Assembly (NCBI RefSeq): GCF_016428875.1
Contig: NZ_JAELTO010000001.1
Span: 1-64,000 of the forward strand
Origin: Xylophilus sp. ASV27
Lineage (GTDB): Bacteria; Pseudomonadota; Gammaproteobacteria; Burkholderiales; Burkholderiaceae_C
Reading direction: 5' to 3'
Length of the DNA: 64,000 bases
The notes under the pieces are model-generated. The model did no database searches, had not been told where the DNA came from, and saw only the letters and a program-made list of their open reading frames with translations. Both the position numbers and the translations under genes were made by a program. Below are positions 40,929 to 50,362 of the stretch, in pieces (position 1 is the stretch's first letter; each line of letters opens with the position of its first letter).

Positions 40929-41938
40929 TTGGCGCCGGCGCGCACCTTGTCGAGCGCGGCGAACCAGTCATGCACGAAGTCCTCGCCGATGGCGGCGGAG
41001 AACTTGGCGCGCACGGGCCTGGCCTTCTCGGCGAAGCGGGCCAGTTCGGCGGCGCTGGGTTCGTTCACCGTCATCTGCTTGCGCAGCTCCTCCAGCAGTG
41101 CGGTGTTCTGGCTGCGCGCGAGCTGGCGCTCGAAGCCGCCGGCCTGGGCTGCGGCGGTGGCGATGATGCGGCGCTCGTCGTCGCTCAGCTTGTCCCAGGT
41201 CCTCTTGCTGGCCATGAGCACGTAGGAGGTGTAGATGTGGCTGGTCAGCGAGAGGTAGTTCTGCACCTCGAAGAACTTCTGGGTCGAAACGATCGAGGGC
41301 GGGTTCTCCTGCGCGTCGATGGCCCTGGTCTCCAGCGCGGTGTAGACCTCGTTGATGGCCATGGGCGTGGCGTTGGCGCCCAGGCCGTTGAAGAAGTCCA
41401 GGAACACCGGGCTCTGCACGGTACGGATCTTCAGGCCGGCCATGTCCTCCCACCGGGTGATCGGGCGGCGGCTGTTAGTGACCTGGCGAAAGCCGATCTC
41501 CCAGAAGCCCAGGCCGACCAGGCCCTTGGGCTCCAGCTTCTTCAGCAGGGCCTGGCCCATGGGGCCGTCGAGCAGGGCGTCGGCCTCCTGTGCGGTGCGG
41601 AAGCTGTAGGGAAAGTCGAGCACCCCGAATTCCTTGACCAGGCCGACCAGGGTAGGCGCGCCCACCAGGGCAAAATCCACCGTGCCGCCCTGCAGCATGC
41701 CCTGCATCTGCACGTCGTTGCCGAGCATGGCCGAGTGGTAGGTCTTGATCTTGATCTTGCCGCCGCTGGCTTTGTCCACCAGCTCGGCGAAGCGCTTGTT
41801 GGCGGTGGGCCCGGGCGAAGCCTCCGGGTCGCCGGTGCTCAGGCGCATTGAATGCTCGCGCACCTGGGCGGTGGCCAGCGGCGCGGCCAGGACGGTGGCC
41901 AGGGCGGCCAGGATGGCGATGAGGGGGCGTCGTTGCAT
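40925..41938 (-). CDS. TRAP transporter solute-binding protein (DctP family), copy 2
   Basis: 337 residues with a signal peptide ending in APLATAQ. Shares with copy 1 the phrases TNSRRPITRWEDMAGLKIR, NEVYTALETRAID and SKRTWDKLSDDER. ATG 41938 starts MQRRPLIAIL; the frame upstream to 41968 adds nothing signal-like. The stop overlaps the start of amidohydrolase copy 1. The two binding proteins differ enough to suggest different ligands for the same membrane pair. Confidence 0.93.
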   Translation of the reverse strand: MQRRPLIAILAALATVLAAPLATAQVREHSMRLSTGDPEASPGPTANKRFAELVDKASGGKIKIKTYHSAMLGNDVQMQGMLQGGTVDFALVGAPTLVGLVKEFGVLDFPYSFRTAQEADALLDGPMGQALLKKLEPKGLVGLGFWEIGFRQVTNSRRPITRWEDMAGLKIRTVQSPVFLDFFNGLGANATPMAINEVYTALETRAIDAQENPPSIVSTQKFFEVQNYLSLTSHIYTSYVLMASKRTWDKLSDDERRIIATAAAQAGGFERQLARSQNTALLEELRKQMTVNEPSAAELARFAEKARPVRAKFSAAIGEDFVHDWFAALDKVRAGAK

Positions 41939-41980
41939 GGCGTGTGTCTCTTGTCTTTGTCGATGCATAAAAAGCGTGGC

Positions 41981-42895
41981 TCAGAGCCGGTAGATGCGCA
42001 CCGCGTTGTCATGGAACAGCGCGCGCTGCTGCCACGGTGGCAGGTGGGCGACGGCGGCGGCAAAGCCGCGGTAGAGGGTGTCGAAGCCGACCACCACCTT
42101 GTCCACCGGGAAGTTGCTGGCGAACATGCAGCGCTCCACGCCGAAGATGGCGATGGCGTCGCGGATGACGGGGGCGTTGTCCTGCACGCGCCAGGGCTGG
42201 CCCTTCAGGCCCAGGCCCGAGATCTTGCAGCTCGCGTTCGGCTCGCGCGCCAGCCGCTCCATGGCGGCACGCCAGCCGGCCAGGCCCTGCGGGCTGCGGT
42301 CGGCCGGCAGGCCCGTGTGGTTAAGCACCAGCGGCGTGGCCGGGAAGTCGCGCGCCAGCTCGGCCGCCGCGTCCAGGTGCCACCAGGGGGTCTGCAGGTC
42401 GAACATCAGGCCATGGCGGCCGAGCGCGGCGTAGCCTTCGCGCCAGCGCGGGTCGTCCATGCCGCCGGCCTGGCCGCGCCGTGCGTCGGCAGGGGTGGCC
42501 GCGGCGGCCGGCTTGTGGCGCACGCTGCGCACCAGCGGGAAGGCGGCCTGCCGCGCCAGCAGTTCGGCCGCGTCCGCGTGGTGCAGCCAGGCCTGCGCCA
42601 CCACGGCATGCGGGTAGCCATGCTCCTGCGCCAGTTCGTGGACGTAGCGGGTCTCGCCCAGCGGGTCGGCGGGGTCCCACTCGGTCTCGACATAGACCGT
42701 CTTGACCACGTTCCAGCCGGCCGTCTCGCGCAGGTAGTCCGGCGGCAGGAAGCGCGTGCGGATCGCCGAGTAGTCGCCATAGCGGAACGGCACCATCGGC
42801 TCGTCGCGCAGCCACGGATGGTAGTTGCGCACCGGGTCCCAGAAATGCTGGTGCGCGTCGACGATCGGCAGGTCGAATGCGGGGAGGATGTTCAT
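41981..42895 (-). CDS. Amidohydrolase-2 family metal-dependent hydrolase, copy 2
   Basis: 304 residues, paralogous to copy 1: VDAHQHFWDPVRNYHPWL near residue 12, PLVLNHTGLPADRS and ERCMFASNFPVDKV. ATG 42895 is taken as the start; an ATG 24 nt upstream is also in frame and neither has a strong ribosome site. It lies between dctM (with a family-2 repeat in the 177-nt gap) and binding protein copy 2, giving the order DctQ-DctM-hydrolase-DctP-hydrolase-DctP. Confidence 0.9.
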   Translation of the reverse strand: MNILPAFDLPIVDAHQHFWDPVRNYHPWLRDEPMVPFRYGDYSAIRTRFLPPDYLRETAGWNVVKTVYVETEWDPADPLGETRYVHELAQEHGYPHAVVAQAWLHHADAAELLARQAAFPLVRSVRHKPAAAATPADARRGQAGGMDDPRWREGYAALGRHGLMFDLQTPWWHLDAAAELARDFPATPLVLNHTGLPADRSPQGLAGWRAAMERLAREPNASCKISGLGLKGQPWRVQDNAPVIRDAIAIFGVERCMFASNFPVDKVVVGFDTLYRGFAAAVAHLPPWQQRALFHDNAVRIYRL

Positions 42896-42935
42896 TCCGC
42901 TATCTGTGGAGCTGTGCATCGCCGGCCGCGCACAA

Positions 42936-43068
42936 AGCCCAAAGCCTCCGAAGGCCACGGAGCCGGCCATGCGCAAACATCCGCGGAGCCGGCTCCGCCG
43001 GTCCGCTGGATGTGCCCCCGACAAGGGGGTGGGCGAAGCGACACGCAGTGCGCGAAGCCTGGGGGTGT
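42936..43068 (-). repeat. Multi-hairpin repeat family 2, copy b
   Basis: Reverse orientation: on the minus strand it starts CACCCCCAGGCTTCGCGC five bases after the DctM stop, continues through a CCCCCTTGTCGGGGG hairpin and TCCGCGGATG, and ends near GGCCTTCGGAGGC. It separates dctM from the hydrolase and binding-protein genes. Confidence 0.75.
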
Positions 43069-43072
43069 GCCA

Positions 43073-44350
43073 TCACATCCACCACTTCATGGGCACCAGT
43101 ACCAGCTGCGGGAACAGCGTGAGCGCGGCCAGCAGCAGCAGGTGCGCCAGCAGGAAGGGCCAGACGCCCTTCATCACGTCGTCCATGGTGATCTTGCTCA
43201 CGCCGCAGATCACGTTGAGCACCGTGCCCACCGGCGGCGTGATCAGGCCGATGGCGTTGTTCATGATGAACAGCACGCCGAAGTAGACCGGGTCGATGCC
43301 GGCCTGCTTGACCACCGGCATCAGCACCGGCGTCAGGATCAGGATGGTGGGGACCAGGTCGAGCGCAGTGCCCACCACCACCACGATGACCATGATCACG
43401 ATCATCAGCAGGATCTTGTTGCCGATCAGCGGCTCCAGCAGCGAGATGACGGCCTGCGGCAGGTCCGCCACGGTGATCAGCCAGGCCGACACGCCGGCGG
43501 CGGCCACCAGGAACATGACCACCGCCGTGGTCTTGCCCGCGGCCAGGAACAGGCCGTAGAGCTGCGACAGTTTGAGCTCGCGGTAGACGAAGGTGGCGAC
43601 GACGAAGGAATAGACCGCCGCCACCACGCCCGCCTCGGTCGGCGTGAACACGCCCAGCTTGATGCCGCCCACGATGATCAGCGGGATCATCAGCGCCCAG
43701 AAGCCGCGCACGAAGCAGCGGCCCACCTCGCGCATCGACTGGCGAGGCGATACGGTGAGGGTCTCCTTGCGCGTCACCAGCCACCAGGTGAAGACCAGCA
43801 CCACGCCCATCATCAGGCCCGGCACGATGCCCGCGAGGAACAGCTTGCTGATCGACACCCCGCCGGCCACGCCGAAGATGATGAAGGGGATCGATGGCGG
43901 CAACACCGGCGCGATGATGCCGCCCGAGGCGATCAGCCCGGCCGAGCGGTTAACGTCGTAGCCGGCCTTGCGCATCATCGGGATCAGCAGCGCGCCCACG
44001 GCGGCGGTATCGGCCACGGCCGAGCCCGACATGCTGGCCATGATGATGGCCGCGAACACCGCCACGTAGCCCAGGCCGCCACGCTTGTGGCCGATGATGG
44101 CCATGGCCAGGTCCACGATGCGCCGCGACAGCCCGCCGGCGTTCATGAACTCGCCCGCCAGCATGAAGAAGGGCACGGCCAGCAGCGGAAAGCTGTCGGC
44201 GCCGTTGACCAGGTTCTGCGCGACGATCTGCGCGTCGAAGTTGTCGAGCTGGAACATCAGCGCGACGCCGCAGACCACCAGCGCGAAGGCGATCGGCATG
44301 CCCAGCGCCATGGCGCCCAGCAGCGCGAAGAGGAAGACGGCGATGGTCAT
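43073..44350 (-). CDS. dctM: TRAP transporter large permease (DctM family)
   Basis: An inner-membrane sodium symporter subunit of 425 residues with about 12 hydrophobic helices. Landmarks: VPFFMLAGEFMNAGGLSRR, MASMSGSAVADTAAVGALLIP, GIIAPVLPPSIPFIIFG and LITPPVGTVLNV. It couples the sodium gradient to uptake of ligand delivered by the DctP proteins. Overlaps dctQ by 4 nt. Confidence 0.95.
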   Translation of the reverse strand: MTIAVFLFALLGAMALGMPIAFALVVCGVALMFQLDNFDAQIVAQNLVNGADSFPLLAVPFFMLAGEFMNAGGLSRRIVDLAMAIIGHKRGGLGYVAVFAAIIMASMSGSAVADTAAVGALLIPMMRKAGYDVNRSAGLIASGGIIAPVLPPSIPFIIFGVAGGVSISKLFLAGIVPGLMMGVVLVFTWWLVTRKETLTVSPRQSMREVGRCFVRGFWALMIPLIIVGGIKLGVFTPTEAGVVAAVYSFVVATFVYRELKLSQLYGLFLAAGKTTAVVMFLVAAAGVSAWLITVADLPQAVISLLEPLIGNKILLMIVIMVIVVVVGTALDLVPTILILTPVLMPVVKQAGIDPVYFGVLFIMNNAIGLITPPVGTVLNVICGVSKITMDDVMKGVWPFLLAHLLLLAALTLFPQLVLVPMKWWM

Positions 44351-44895
44351 CGACGCGCCTCCGCCGGGGCCGCCGCGGACTCGGGCAGGCGGTCCTCGCT
44401 CTCGACCACCTGCACCAGGTCCCGCTCGCTGGCGCGCCCGCTCAGGACGCGCAGCAGATGCAGGCCGATCACGATGAACAGTCCGACGCTGGCCACCACG
44501 CCGGCCAGGTGCATCACGCCGACCGGGATGCCCGACACCGGCGCCGCATTGCCCATGTTGATGCTCGTCTGCTGAAGGCTGCCGGCGAACAGCAGTCCGC
44601 AGCAGCCCAGCATCAGGAGGTCGGCGGCCACGGCACAGAACTTCTTGCCGGCGGCCGGCAGGCGTGACACCAGCGTGTCCACGCCCAGGTGGCTGTGTTC
44701 GTGCATCGCGACCACCGCCCCGATGAAGGTGAGCCAGACGAACAGATAGCGCGAGGCTTCTTCGGAAATGCTGATGCCGGAGTTGAAGCCGTAGCGCAGC
44801 ACTACGTTGCCGAACACCAGCACGACCATGAGCCCGAGGCTCGCGACGATGCAGACGCGCAGCACCCGCAGGATGCCGCGACCAATTGAGTCCAT
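44347..44895 (-). CDS. dctQ: TRAP transporter small permease (DctQ family)
   Basis: The 182-residue, four-helix partner of DctM. Landmarks: NVVLRYGFNSGISISEEASR and FIGAVVAMHEHSHLGVD, the standard DctQ motifs. First gene of the TRAP/amidohydrolase operon. The 222-bp region upstream (44896-45117) should hold the promoter, but no regulator gene adjoins it. Confidence 0.94.
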   Translation of the reverse strand: MDSIGRGILRVLRVCIVASLGLMVVLVFGNVVLRYGFNSGISISEEASRYLFVWLTFIGAVVAMHEHSHLGVDTLVSRLPAAGKKFCAVAADLLMLGCCGLLFAGSLQQTSINMGNAAPVSGIPVGVMHLAGVVASVGLFIVIGLHLLRVLSGRASERDLVQVVESEDRLPESAAAPAEARR

Positions 44896-45117
44896 GTGTG
44901 TTGTCTCCTGTTGCAGGCCTCCTCGCTTGGATGGCCGGTGCAGGATTACAAGGCGGCAATCAATAGCCGTCCAATCGTTTCTTGGAAGCGAATGATCGCC
45001 TGTGGTTATCGGCCGTATGACCTTCCGCGGATCGCCGCGGCCGTGTCAGGCGCGGCTCATTCCGCTTGCGTCATTGCGACTTCTCGGCACGAGCAGGGTC
45101 CGGGGCCGCATCTCCTG

Positions 45118-46629
45118 CTAGCGCCGCAGCGACCGCTCCAGCCACTCGAACAGACCTTCGCTCAGCAGTGCCAGCAGCGCGGCCGGCAGTGCACCGGCCA
45201 GCAGCAGGCCGCGGTCGTTCAGCGCCAGGCCGGTGACGATGCGCTCGCCGTAGCCGCCCGCGCCGATGAAGGCCGCAATGGTGGCGGTGCCGATGGAGAT
45301 CGAGGTTGCCGTGCGCACCCCGGCCAGCAGCACCGGCAGCGCCAGCGGCAGTTCGACCTGCCGCATGCGCTGGGCGGGCGTCAAGCCCAGGGCCAGCGCG
45401 GCGGCGCGCAGGCCCTCGGGCACGCTGGCCAGGCCGGTGGCGGTGTTGCGCATCACCGGCAGCAGCGCGTAGAGCGCCAGTGCGGTGAGGGCAGGCACCG
45501 TGCCGATCACCCCCATCCAGGAGATCAGCATGGCCAGCAGCGCCAGCGATGGCACGGTCTGCAGCAGGCCGGCCGTGCCCAGCAGCAGCCCACGCAGGCG
45601 CGGGCGCTCGGCGGCGAAGACCGCCAGCGGCACCCCGGCGAGCACCGCCAGCGCCACGGCCGCCACGACCAGGGTCAGGTGCTGGCGCGTGAGCCGCCAG
45701 AGGTCCGGCCCCAGCAGTTTGCCGAGAAAGCCGCGGCCGGCCGTGCCCGCGTCCTGGGCGGCGGGCGCAAGGGCCTCGCGCGCCAGCACGTCGAAGGGCA
45801 CGCCGTCGACCTCGGCGCGCGCGTTCAGCTGCGCCATGCGCGTCTCGTCGATGCGCCCCTCCAGTCGCTGCAGGGCGGCCCAGGCGGCGGGGAAGCGCTG
45901 CGCAACGTCCAGCCGGTACAGCACCACCGCGTCATAGCGCGGGAAATAGCCGTCTTCGTCCCGCAGCACCTGCAGGCCGCGCCGCGCTATCTGCGCGTCG
46001 GTGGTGTAGATGTCGATCACGTCCACCTGCCGCCGCCCCAGGGCGTCGTAGGCCAGGCCGTGGTCGAGCGCCTGCGGCGTCTGCGGCAGCCGGTAGTGGG
46101 CGGCCAGGCCCTTCCAGCCATCGGCGCGGCCCAGGAATTCGTGGGACAGCCCCAGCCGCAGCGCGGGGTGGCGCGCCAGATCGGCCAGCGTGCGCAACTG
46201 CAGGCGCCGGGCATCGTCGGCGCGCACGGCCAGAGCGTAGCCGTCGTTGAAGCCCAGCGGGATCGCCACGCCCAGGCCCAGCGGCGCCAGCGCCTGCTGC
46301 AGCGCGGACAGGCTGGTGGCCTGCGGCCGGCGCAGGATCTCCTGCGCAATGGTGCCGGTGTACTCCGGGTAGAGGTCGATGCTGCCGCCTTGCAGCGCGG
46401 CGTAGACGATGGCGGTATTGCCCAGCCCCTGCGACACGCGCGTGGCCGTGCCGGTGGCCTCTGCCTGCCGGGCCAGCAGCGCGGCCAGGATGTAGCTCTC
46501 GGTGAAGCGCTTGGAGCCGATGCGCAGCGTGTCGGCGGCCTGCGCGCACGCCGCCGCCAGCATGAGCAGGACCAGCAGCCCGGCTTGCCACGCCATGCCA
46601 CGGGGAGTGTGGAGGCGGGCAGCGGGCAC
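45118..46629 (-). CDS. Fused substrate-binding/permease protein of an osmoprotectant ABC importer
   Basis: A 503-residue fusion. After a signal-like helix (LLVLLMLAAACAQAAD), residues about 32-285 are an OpuAC/YehZ-type binding domain (RIGSKRFTESYILAALL, IDLYPEYTGTIAQEIL, DVIDIYTTDAQI). From about 300 it is a BPD-type permease with the EAA-like loop AAALALGLTPAQRMRQVELP and TATIAAFIGAGGYGE. Fusion of binding protein and permease is known for glycine-betaine/choline importers of the OpuF type. The ATPase gene is not adjacent in this window. The gene downstream on the same strand order is unrelated. Confidence 0.9.
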   Translation of the reverse strand: MPAARLHTPRGMAWQAGLLVLLMLAAACAQAADTLRIGSKRFTESYILAALLARQAEATGTATRVSQGLGNTAIVYAALQGGSIDLYPEYTGTIAQEILRRPQATSLSALQQALAPLGLGVAIPLGFNDGYALAVRADDARRLQLRTLADLARHPALRLGLSHEFLGRADGWKGLAAHYRLPQTPQALDHGLAYDALGRRQVDVIDIYTTDAQIARRGLQVLRDEDGYFPRYDAVVLYRLDVAQRFPAAWAALQRLEGRIDETRMAQLNARAEVDGVPFDVLAREALAPAAQDAGTAGRGFLGKLLGPDLWRLTRQHLTLVVAAVALAVLAGVPLAVFAAERPRLRGLLLGTAGLLQTVPSLALLAMLISWMGVIGTVPALTALALYALLPVMRNTATGLASVPEGLRAAALALGLTPAQRMRQVELPLALPVLLAGVRTATSISIGTATIAAFIGAGGYGERIVTGLALNDRGLLLAGALPAALLALLSEGLFEWLERSLRR

Positions 46630-46630
46630 G

Positions 46631-47185
46631 TCACGCCATCCGGATATGGCGTATGGCCACCACCAGCCCGATCACCAGCGCCACGCCGATCAGCACCAGC
46701 TCGTAAGGGTGCAGGCTGCCCACCAGCGACTTGAGCGCCTCGCTCACCCAGACGCCCACGCTGGCCACGGTGGTGGCCCAGATGACCGCCGCGGCCGCGC
46801 TCAAGGGCACGTAGACGGCCGCGCGCATGCGGCTCATGCCCAGCGTCACCGGGAGCACGATGCGCAGGCCCCAGGCGAAGCGCATCAGCAGCACCGTGGC
46901 CACCGGGTGCCGGCCGACGAAGCGAAAGGCCTTGTCGAAGCGCTTCTGCAACCGCGGGTGGCGCTGCAGCAGTTCCTGTCCCTTGCGCCGGCCGAGGAAG
47001 AAGTAGAACTGGTCCGTCAGGAAGGCCGCCCCGGCGCCGCAGGCGATCAGCGGCAGCAGGCGCAGGTAGCCCGCGTGCACCGCGTAGGCGCCCAGCAGCA
47101 GCATGGTTTCGCCCTCGATCAGGCCGGCAAGGAAGACGGCGTAGTAGCCGTAGTTCTGGAGCAGTTCGGCAGGGTGCAGGCTCAT
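46631..47185 (-). CDS. DedA-family membrane protein
   Basis: 184 residues with four to five hydrophobic helices. DedA landmarks: NYGYYAVFLAGLIEGETML at the N-terminus, TDQFYFFLGRRKGQELL, and FRFVGRHPVATVLLMRFAWG with GLRIVLPVTLGMSRM. DedA proteins act in lipid-carrier recycling and envelope homeostasis. The start overlaps the stop of the cardiolipin synthase (ATGA), so the two are coupled, consistent with a shared role in membrane lipids. Confidence 0.92.
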   Translation of the reverse strand: MSLHPAELLQNYGYYAVFLAGLIEGETMLLLGAYAVHAGYLRLLPLIACGAGAAFLTDQFYFFLGRRKGQELLQRHPRLQKRFDKAFRFVGRHPVATVLLMRFAWGLRIVLPVTLGMSRMRAAVYVPLSAAAAVIWATTVASVGVWVSEALKSLVGSLHPYELVLIGVALVIGLVVAIRHIRMA

Positions 47186-48552
47186 AGCTGGAACGCGATG
47201 GTCAACAGCAGGCCTTCGCTGATGTCGCGCATCAGGCCCGGCGGCTGGGGGTCGAAGTCGGCGCCGGTGGCCGCCAGCGCGGTGATCCAGCGGGCCAGCC
47301 ATTCGATCTCGGCCTGGCTGTAGAACACCACCGCCGCCTCGTGGTTGAGCAGCAGGCTGCGCAGGTCCAGGTTGATCGAGCCGCACAGGGCCAGCGTGTC
47401 GTCCACCACCACCGCCTTGGCGTGCGCCATGGCCGGCAGCAGGCTGAAGCGCACGCCGGTCTGCGCCAGGTCGCGCATGGAGCGGGTGCGCACGAAGTCG
47501 GCCAGCCGGTGGTTGGACTGCGTGGGCAGCGCCACCGTGATCCGCACCCCGCGCCGCGCGGCCAGCCGCATGGCGTCGCGCAGGCCGTTGTCCGGCACGA
47601 AGTAGGGCGTGACGATCAGGATGCGCTGCCGCGCCCGGAAGCAGGCGTCGATCAGCAGGGCCTGCGCCGTGTCTTCCAACTGGTCCGGGCCGCTCGGCAG
47701 GAACTGGGCCAGCGCGCCATGCGGCGCTTCGGGCGGGCGGGCCGCCGGGCGCGGCGCCTGGCGCCGGGCGGCGGCCCAGTCCTGCTCGAACTGGTGCGCC
47801 GCGGCCGCCGCCACGCCGCCATGCAGGTCGAAGGACAGGTCGGTCCATGCCGCCTCGCCCGGCCGGCCGGTGAAGTATTCCGCCGCCAGGTTGCGGCCGC
47901 CGCACCAGAGCCAGGCGTTGTCGGCGATCAGCAGCTTGCGGTGGTTGCGCAGGTTGCGCGGGCCCACGCTGCGCAGGCTGAAGAAGGGGCGGAACACCGC
48001 CACCTCGGCCCCGGCGGCGCGCAGCGCGTCGAAGTAGCGGCGCGGCGCCACCAGCGCGCCGAAGCCGTCGAGCAGCAGGCGCACGCGCAGGCCCTCGCGC
48101 GCGCGCGCGGCCAGCCGCTCCACGGTATCGCGGCCGATCTCGTCGTCGCCGATCAGGAAGGTGCACACGTCCAGCCGGCTGCGCGCCTGCGCGATCGTGT
48201 CCCGCAGGGCCGCCAGGGCCGCGCTGCCGTCCTGGTGCAGGCGCACGCTGCAGGCCGAAGGCGGCGCCAGCCCGAAGCTGCCGATCAGCTCGGCCGCCCA
48301 GTGGCCCGAGGGTATGGCCACGCGCGCGCGCGGCAGCCCGGCCGGCCGCAGCTTGCGCGAGCCGAACATCAGGTACATGGGCAGTACGACGTAGGGCATG
48401 AGCGCCAGGCCCATGACCCAGGCGATGGCGCTGGAGGGCGCGCGCTGCTCGCGCCGGGCCCGGGTGGTGACCACGTAGGCCAGCACCGCAAGGGAGCCGA
48501 ACAGCAGGTGCTCGGGAATGGTCGGCAGCCAGTCGAGAAGCGGGCGCAGCAT
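47182..48552 (-). CDS. Cardiolipin synthase, phospholipase-D type
   Basis: A membrane enzyme joining two phosphatidylglycerols. 456 residues: two N-terminal transmembrane helices (about 14-30 and 42-62), then two HKD motifs, NHRKLLIADNAWLWCGGRN near residue 205 and AHAKAVVVDDTLALCGSIN near 385. The layout fits ClsA-type enzymes. Coupled to the DedA gene downstream. The 182-bp gap behind its start holds a family-1 repeat. Confidence 0.93.
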   Translation of the reverse strand: MLRPLLDWLPTIPEHLLFGSLAVLAYVVTTRARREQRAPSSAIAWVMGLALMPYVVLPMYLMFGSRKLRPAGLPRARVAIPSGHWAAELIGSFGLAPPSACSVRLHQDGSAALAALRDTIAQARSRLDVCTFLIGDDEIGRDTVERLAARAREGLRVRLLLDGFGALVAPRRYFDALRAAGAEVAVFRPFFSLRSVGPRNLRNHRKLLIADNAWLWCGGRNLAAEYFTGRPGEAAWTDLSFDLHGGVAAAAAHQFEQDWAAARRQAPRPAARPPEAPHGALAQFLPSGPDQLEDTAQALLIDACFRARQRILIVTPYFVPDNGLRDAMRLAARRGVRITVALPTQSNHRLADFVRTRSMRDLAQTGVRFSLLPAMAHAKAVVVDDTLALCGSINLDLRSLLLNHEAAVVFYSQAEIEWLARWITALAATGADFDPQPPGLMRDISEGLLLTIAFQL

Positions 48553-48662
48553 GGCTTGCAGTATCGCGCAAGCGGCTGGCGTGCCGGTAGGACGGGACCC
48601 ACTGTGGCGCGCCGCGAGGCCCGTGGCGGGGGATGGGGCCTGGATTCTGGATGAAAAACGGC

Positions 48663-48707
48663 TGTAGCCCAGGTATTTTATTGGCTTTTAGCTATGTATT
48701 TTATAGC
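48663..48707 (+). repeat. Double-hairpin repeat family 1, copy d
   Basis: TGTAGCCCAGG, a weakened first stem (AGCC...GGCT), then GCTAT...ATAGC with the usual spacing. It lies between the cardiolipin synthase and diguanylate cyclase genes, both on the minus strand, so it is antisense to both. Confidence 0.75.
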
Positions 48708-48734
48708 GAAGGAGCTGGGCGCCGAGCCGGACGC

Positions 48735-50258
48735 CTACCCCAGCATCACCCGGTTCTTGCCCGCGCGCTTGGCCAGGTACATGGCCTGGTCGGCGCGGCG
48801 CAGCGCGTCGGCCAGGTCTTCTTCGCCGGCCAGGGCCGAGACGCCGGCGCTGAAGGTGATCAGCACTTTTTCGTTGTTGGCCAGGAAGAAATGCTTGGTC
48901 AGTTCGCGCTGCAGGCGCTGCAGCACTTCGACGGCGACGGTGGGCGCGGTGTCGGGCATGAGCACCACGAATTCCTCGCCGCCGTAACGCGCCAGCGAGT
49001 CCTGCGCGCGCAGGGCGGCGCGCGCCACGTTGGCCAGGTGCAGCAGTGCCGCGTCGCCGCTGTCGTGGCCGTGGTGGTCGTTGATCTTCTTGAAGTTGTC
49101 GATGTCCAGCATGCCCAGGCACAGCGGCGTGCTGGCGCGGCGCGCGCGCGCGAGCTCGCGCTCCATGGCCTCGTCCAGGCCCTTGCGGTTGAGCGCGCCG
49201 GTCAGCGGGTCGTGGCGCGCCTGGGCGCTCGCCTGCACCAGTTCCTGCTGCAGCCGCGCGATCTCGGCCTGGGTGGCGGTGGTGCGTTCCTGCAGCGCCT
49301 GCAGTTCGTCGCGGTGCACGCGGCTGTCCAGCGCCATGGCGCGGGTGGCGGCGATGACTTCCTGCAGCACGGGCGCGATCTCCTCCAGCGAGGTGGCGGC
49401 GCCCAGCCGCTGGGCGCAGCCCTCGACCATGTCGTGGTAGATGCCGCTGTTCTCGGACATCTGCGACAGGCGCTCGATGAAGCTGGCGAGCATCTGCTTC
49501 ATCTGCTCCTGGGCGTCGAGCTGGCGCGCCTTGGCTTCGGACTGCTTGAAGATCACGTCCTTGAGGCGTACCTGCAGCTCGTCGAGCCGGCGCAGCGACA
49601 GTGGCGGCGTGGCCGCTTCGCGCAGTGCTTCTGCCTGGCCGCGCAGCCAGCGGTCGTCGCTGCTGAGCTCGCCGATGTTCTGGAACACCAGTTGCAGCGA
49701 CGCCAGCAAGGTGCGCTGCACGGCGGCCTGCTCCTCGGCCGCGAAGGAGAGGCGAAACGCTAGGTTGCCCAGCATGGCGGGCAGGGCCGCGGTGTCGGGC
49801 GTGGGATGGCGCAGCGCCTGCAACACCTGGGCGGCGCTCTCGTGCAGGCGGGCGTCATCGGCGGGCAGGGCCGGCAGGATGTACTCCACCAGCCGCGCCG
49901 TCTGCTCCAGCCATTCCGCAGGCAGGGCGGGCGCCGCGGGCTCGGGCGGCTCCGCGTCCGCCGCCGCCGCGCCCAGGCCCAGTTGGGCGTAGCCATGCAG
50001 CGCGCGCTGCAACTCGGACCAGCTGCGCTGCTCGACCGCGGCGCTGAACTGCGTCAGCAGGCGTTTCTGCACCGGGGTCTGCCCAGGCAGCGCCTGGGCG
50101 ATGCGGCGCAGCGCGGCATCAGGAAAAGGCCCGGAGGAGAGCGTGCCGCCGATCTCGTCGTACAGCGCCTGGTAGTTCTCGGGCGTCGGAGTCAGCTTGC
50201 GGACCGCCAGTTGCTTGAGCGTTTCGCGGGCGATTTCGGAAGGCGAGCGTTCGTGCAT
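48735..50258 (-). CDS. Diguanylate cyclase (GGDEF domain)
   Basis: Makes the second messenger c-di-GMP from two GTP. 507 residues: an N-terminal, mostly helical sensor region of unknown type (RKLTPTPENYQALYDEIGG at the start), a coiled-coil stretch (about 300-345, HRDELQALQERTTATQ) and a C-terminal GGDEF domain with RYGGEEFVVLMPDT near 430 and DIDNFKKINDHHGHDSGD. The active-site GGEEF variant is catalytically competent in the family. No transmembrane helix, so the protein is cytosolic. Stands alone. Confidence 0.94.
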   Translation of the reverse strand: MHERSPSEIARETLKQLAVRKLTPTPENYQALYDEIGGTLSSGPFPDAALRRIAQALPGQTPVQKRLLTQFSAAVEQRSWSELQRALHGYAQLGLGAAAADAEPPEPAAPALPAEWLEQTARLVEYILPALPADDARLHESAAQVLQALRHPTPDTAALPAMLGNLAFRLSFAAEEQAAVQRTLLASLQLVFQNIGELSSDDRWLRGQAEALREAATPPLSLRRLDELQVRLKDVIFKQSEAKARQLDAQEQMKQMLASFIERLSQMSENSGIYHDMVEGCAQRLGAATSLEEIAPVLQEVIAATRAMALDSRVHRDELQALQERTTATQAEIARLQQELVQASAQARHDPLTGALNRKGLDEAMERELARARRASTPLCLGMLDIDNFKKINDHHGHDSGDAALLHLANVARAALRAQDSLARYGGEEFVVLMPDTAPTVAVEVLQRLQRELTKHFFLANNEKVLITFSAGVSALAGEEDLADALRRADQAMYLAKRAGKNRVMLG

Positions 50259-50362
50259 GAAGGTGGCCGCGGGCGCGGCGGGGAGGGGCAGTGCTTCGAG
50301 TGTAGGCCGGGTCGGTCCTCCAGAGCGCTACGCGCCGCCCGCAGCGCATGAAATGTAAAAGC

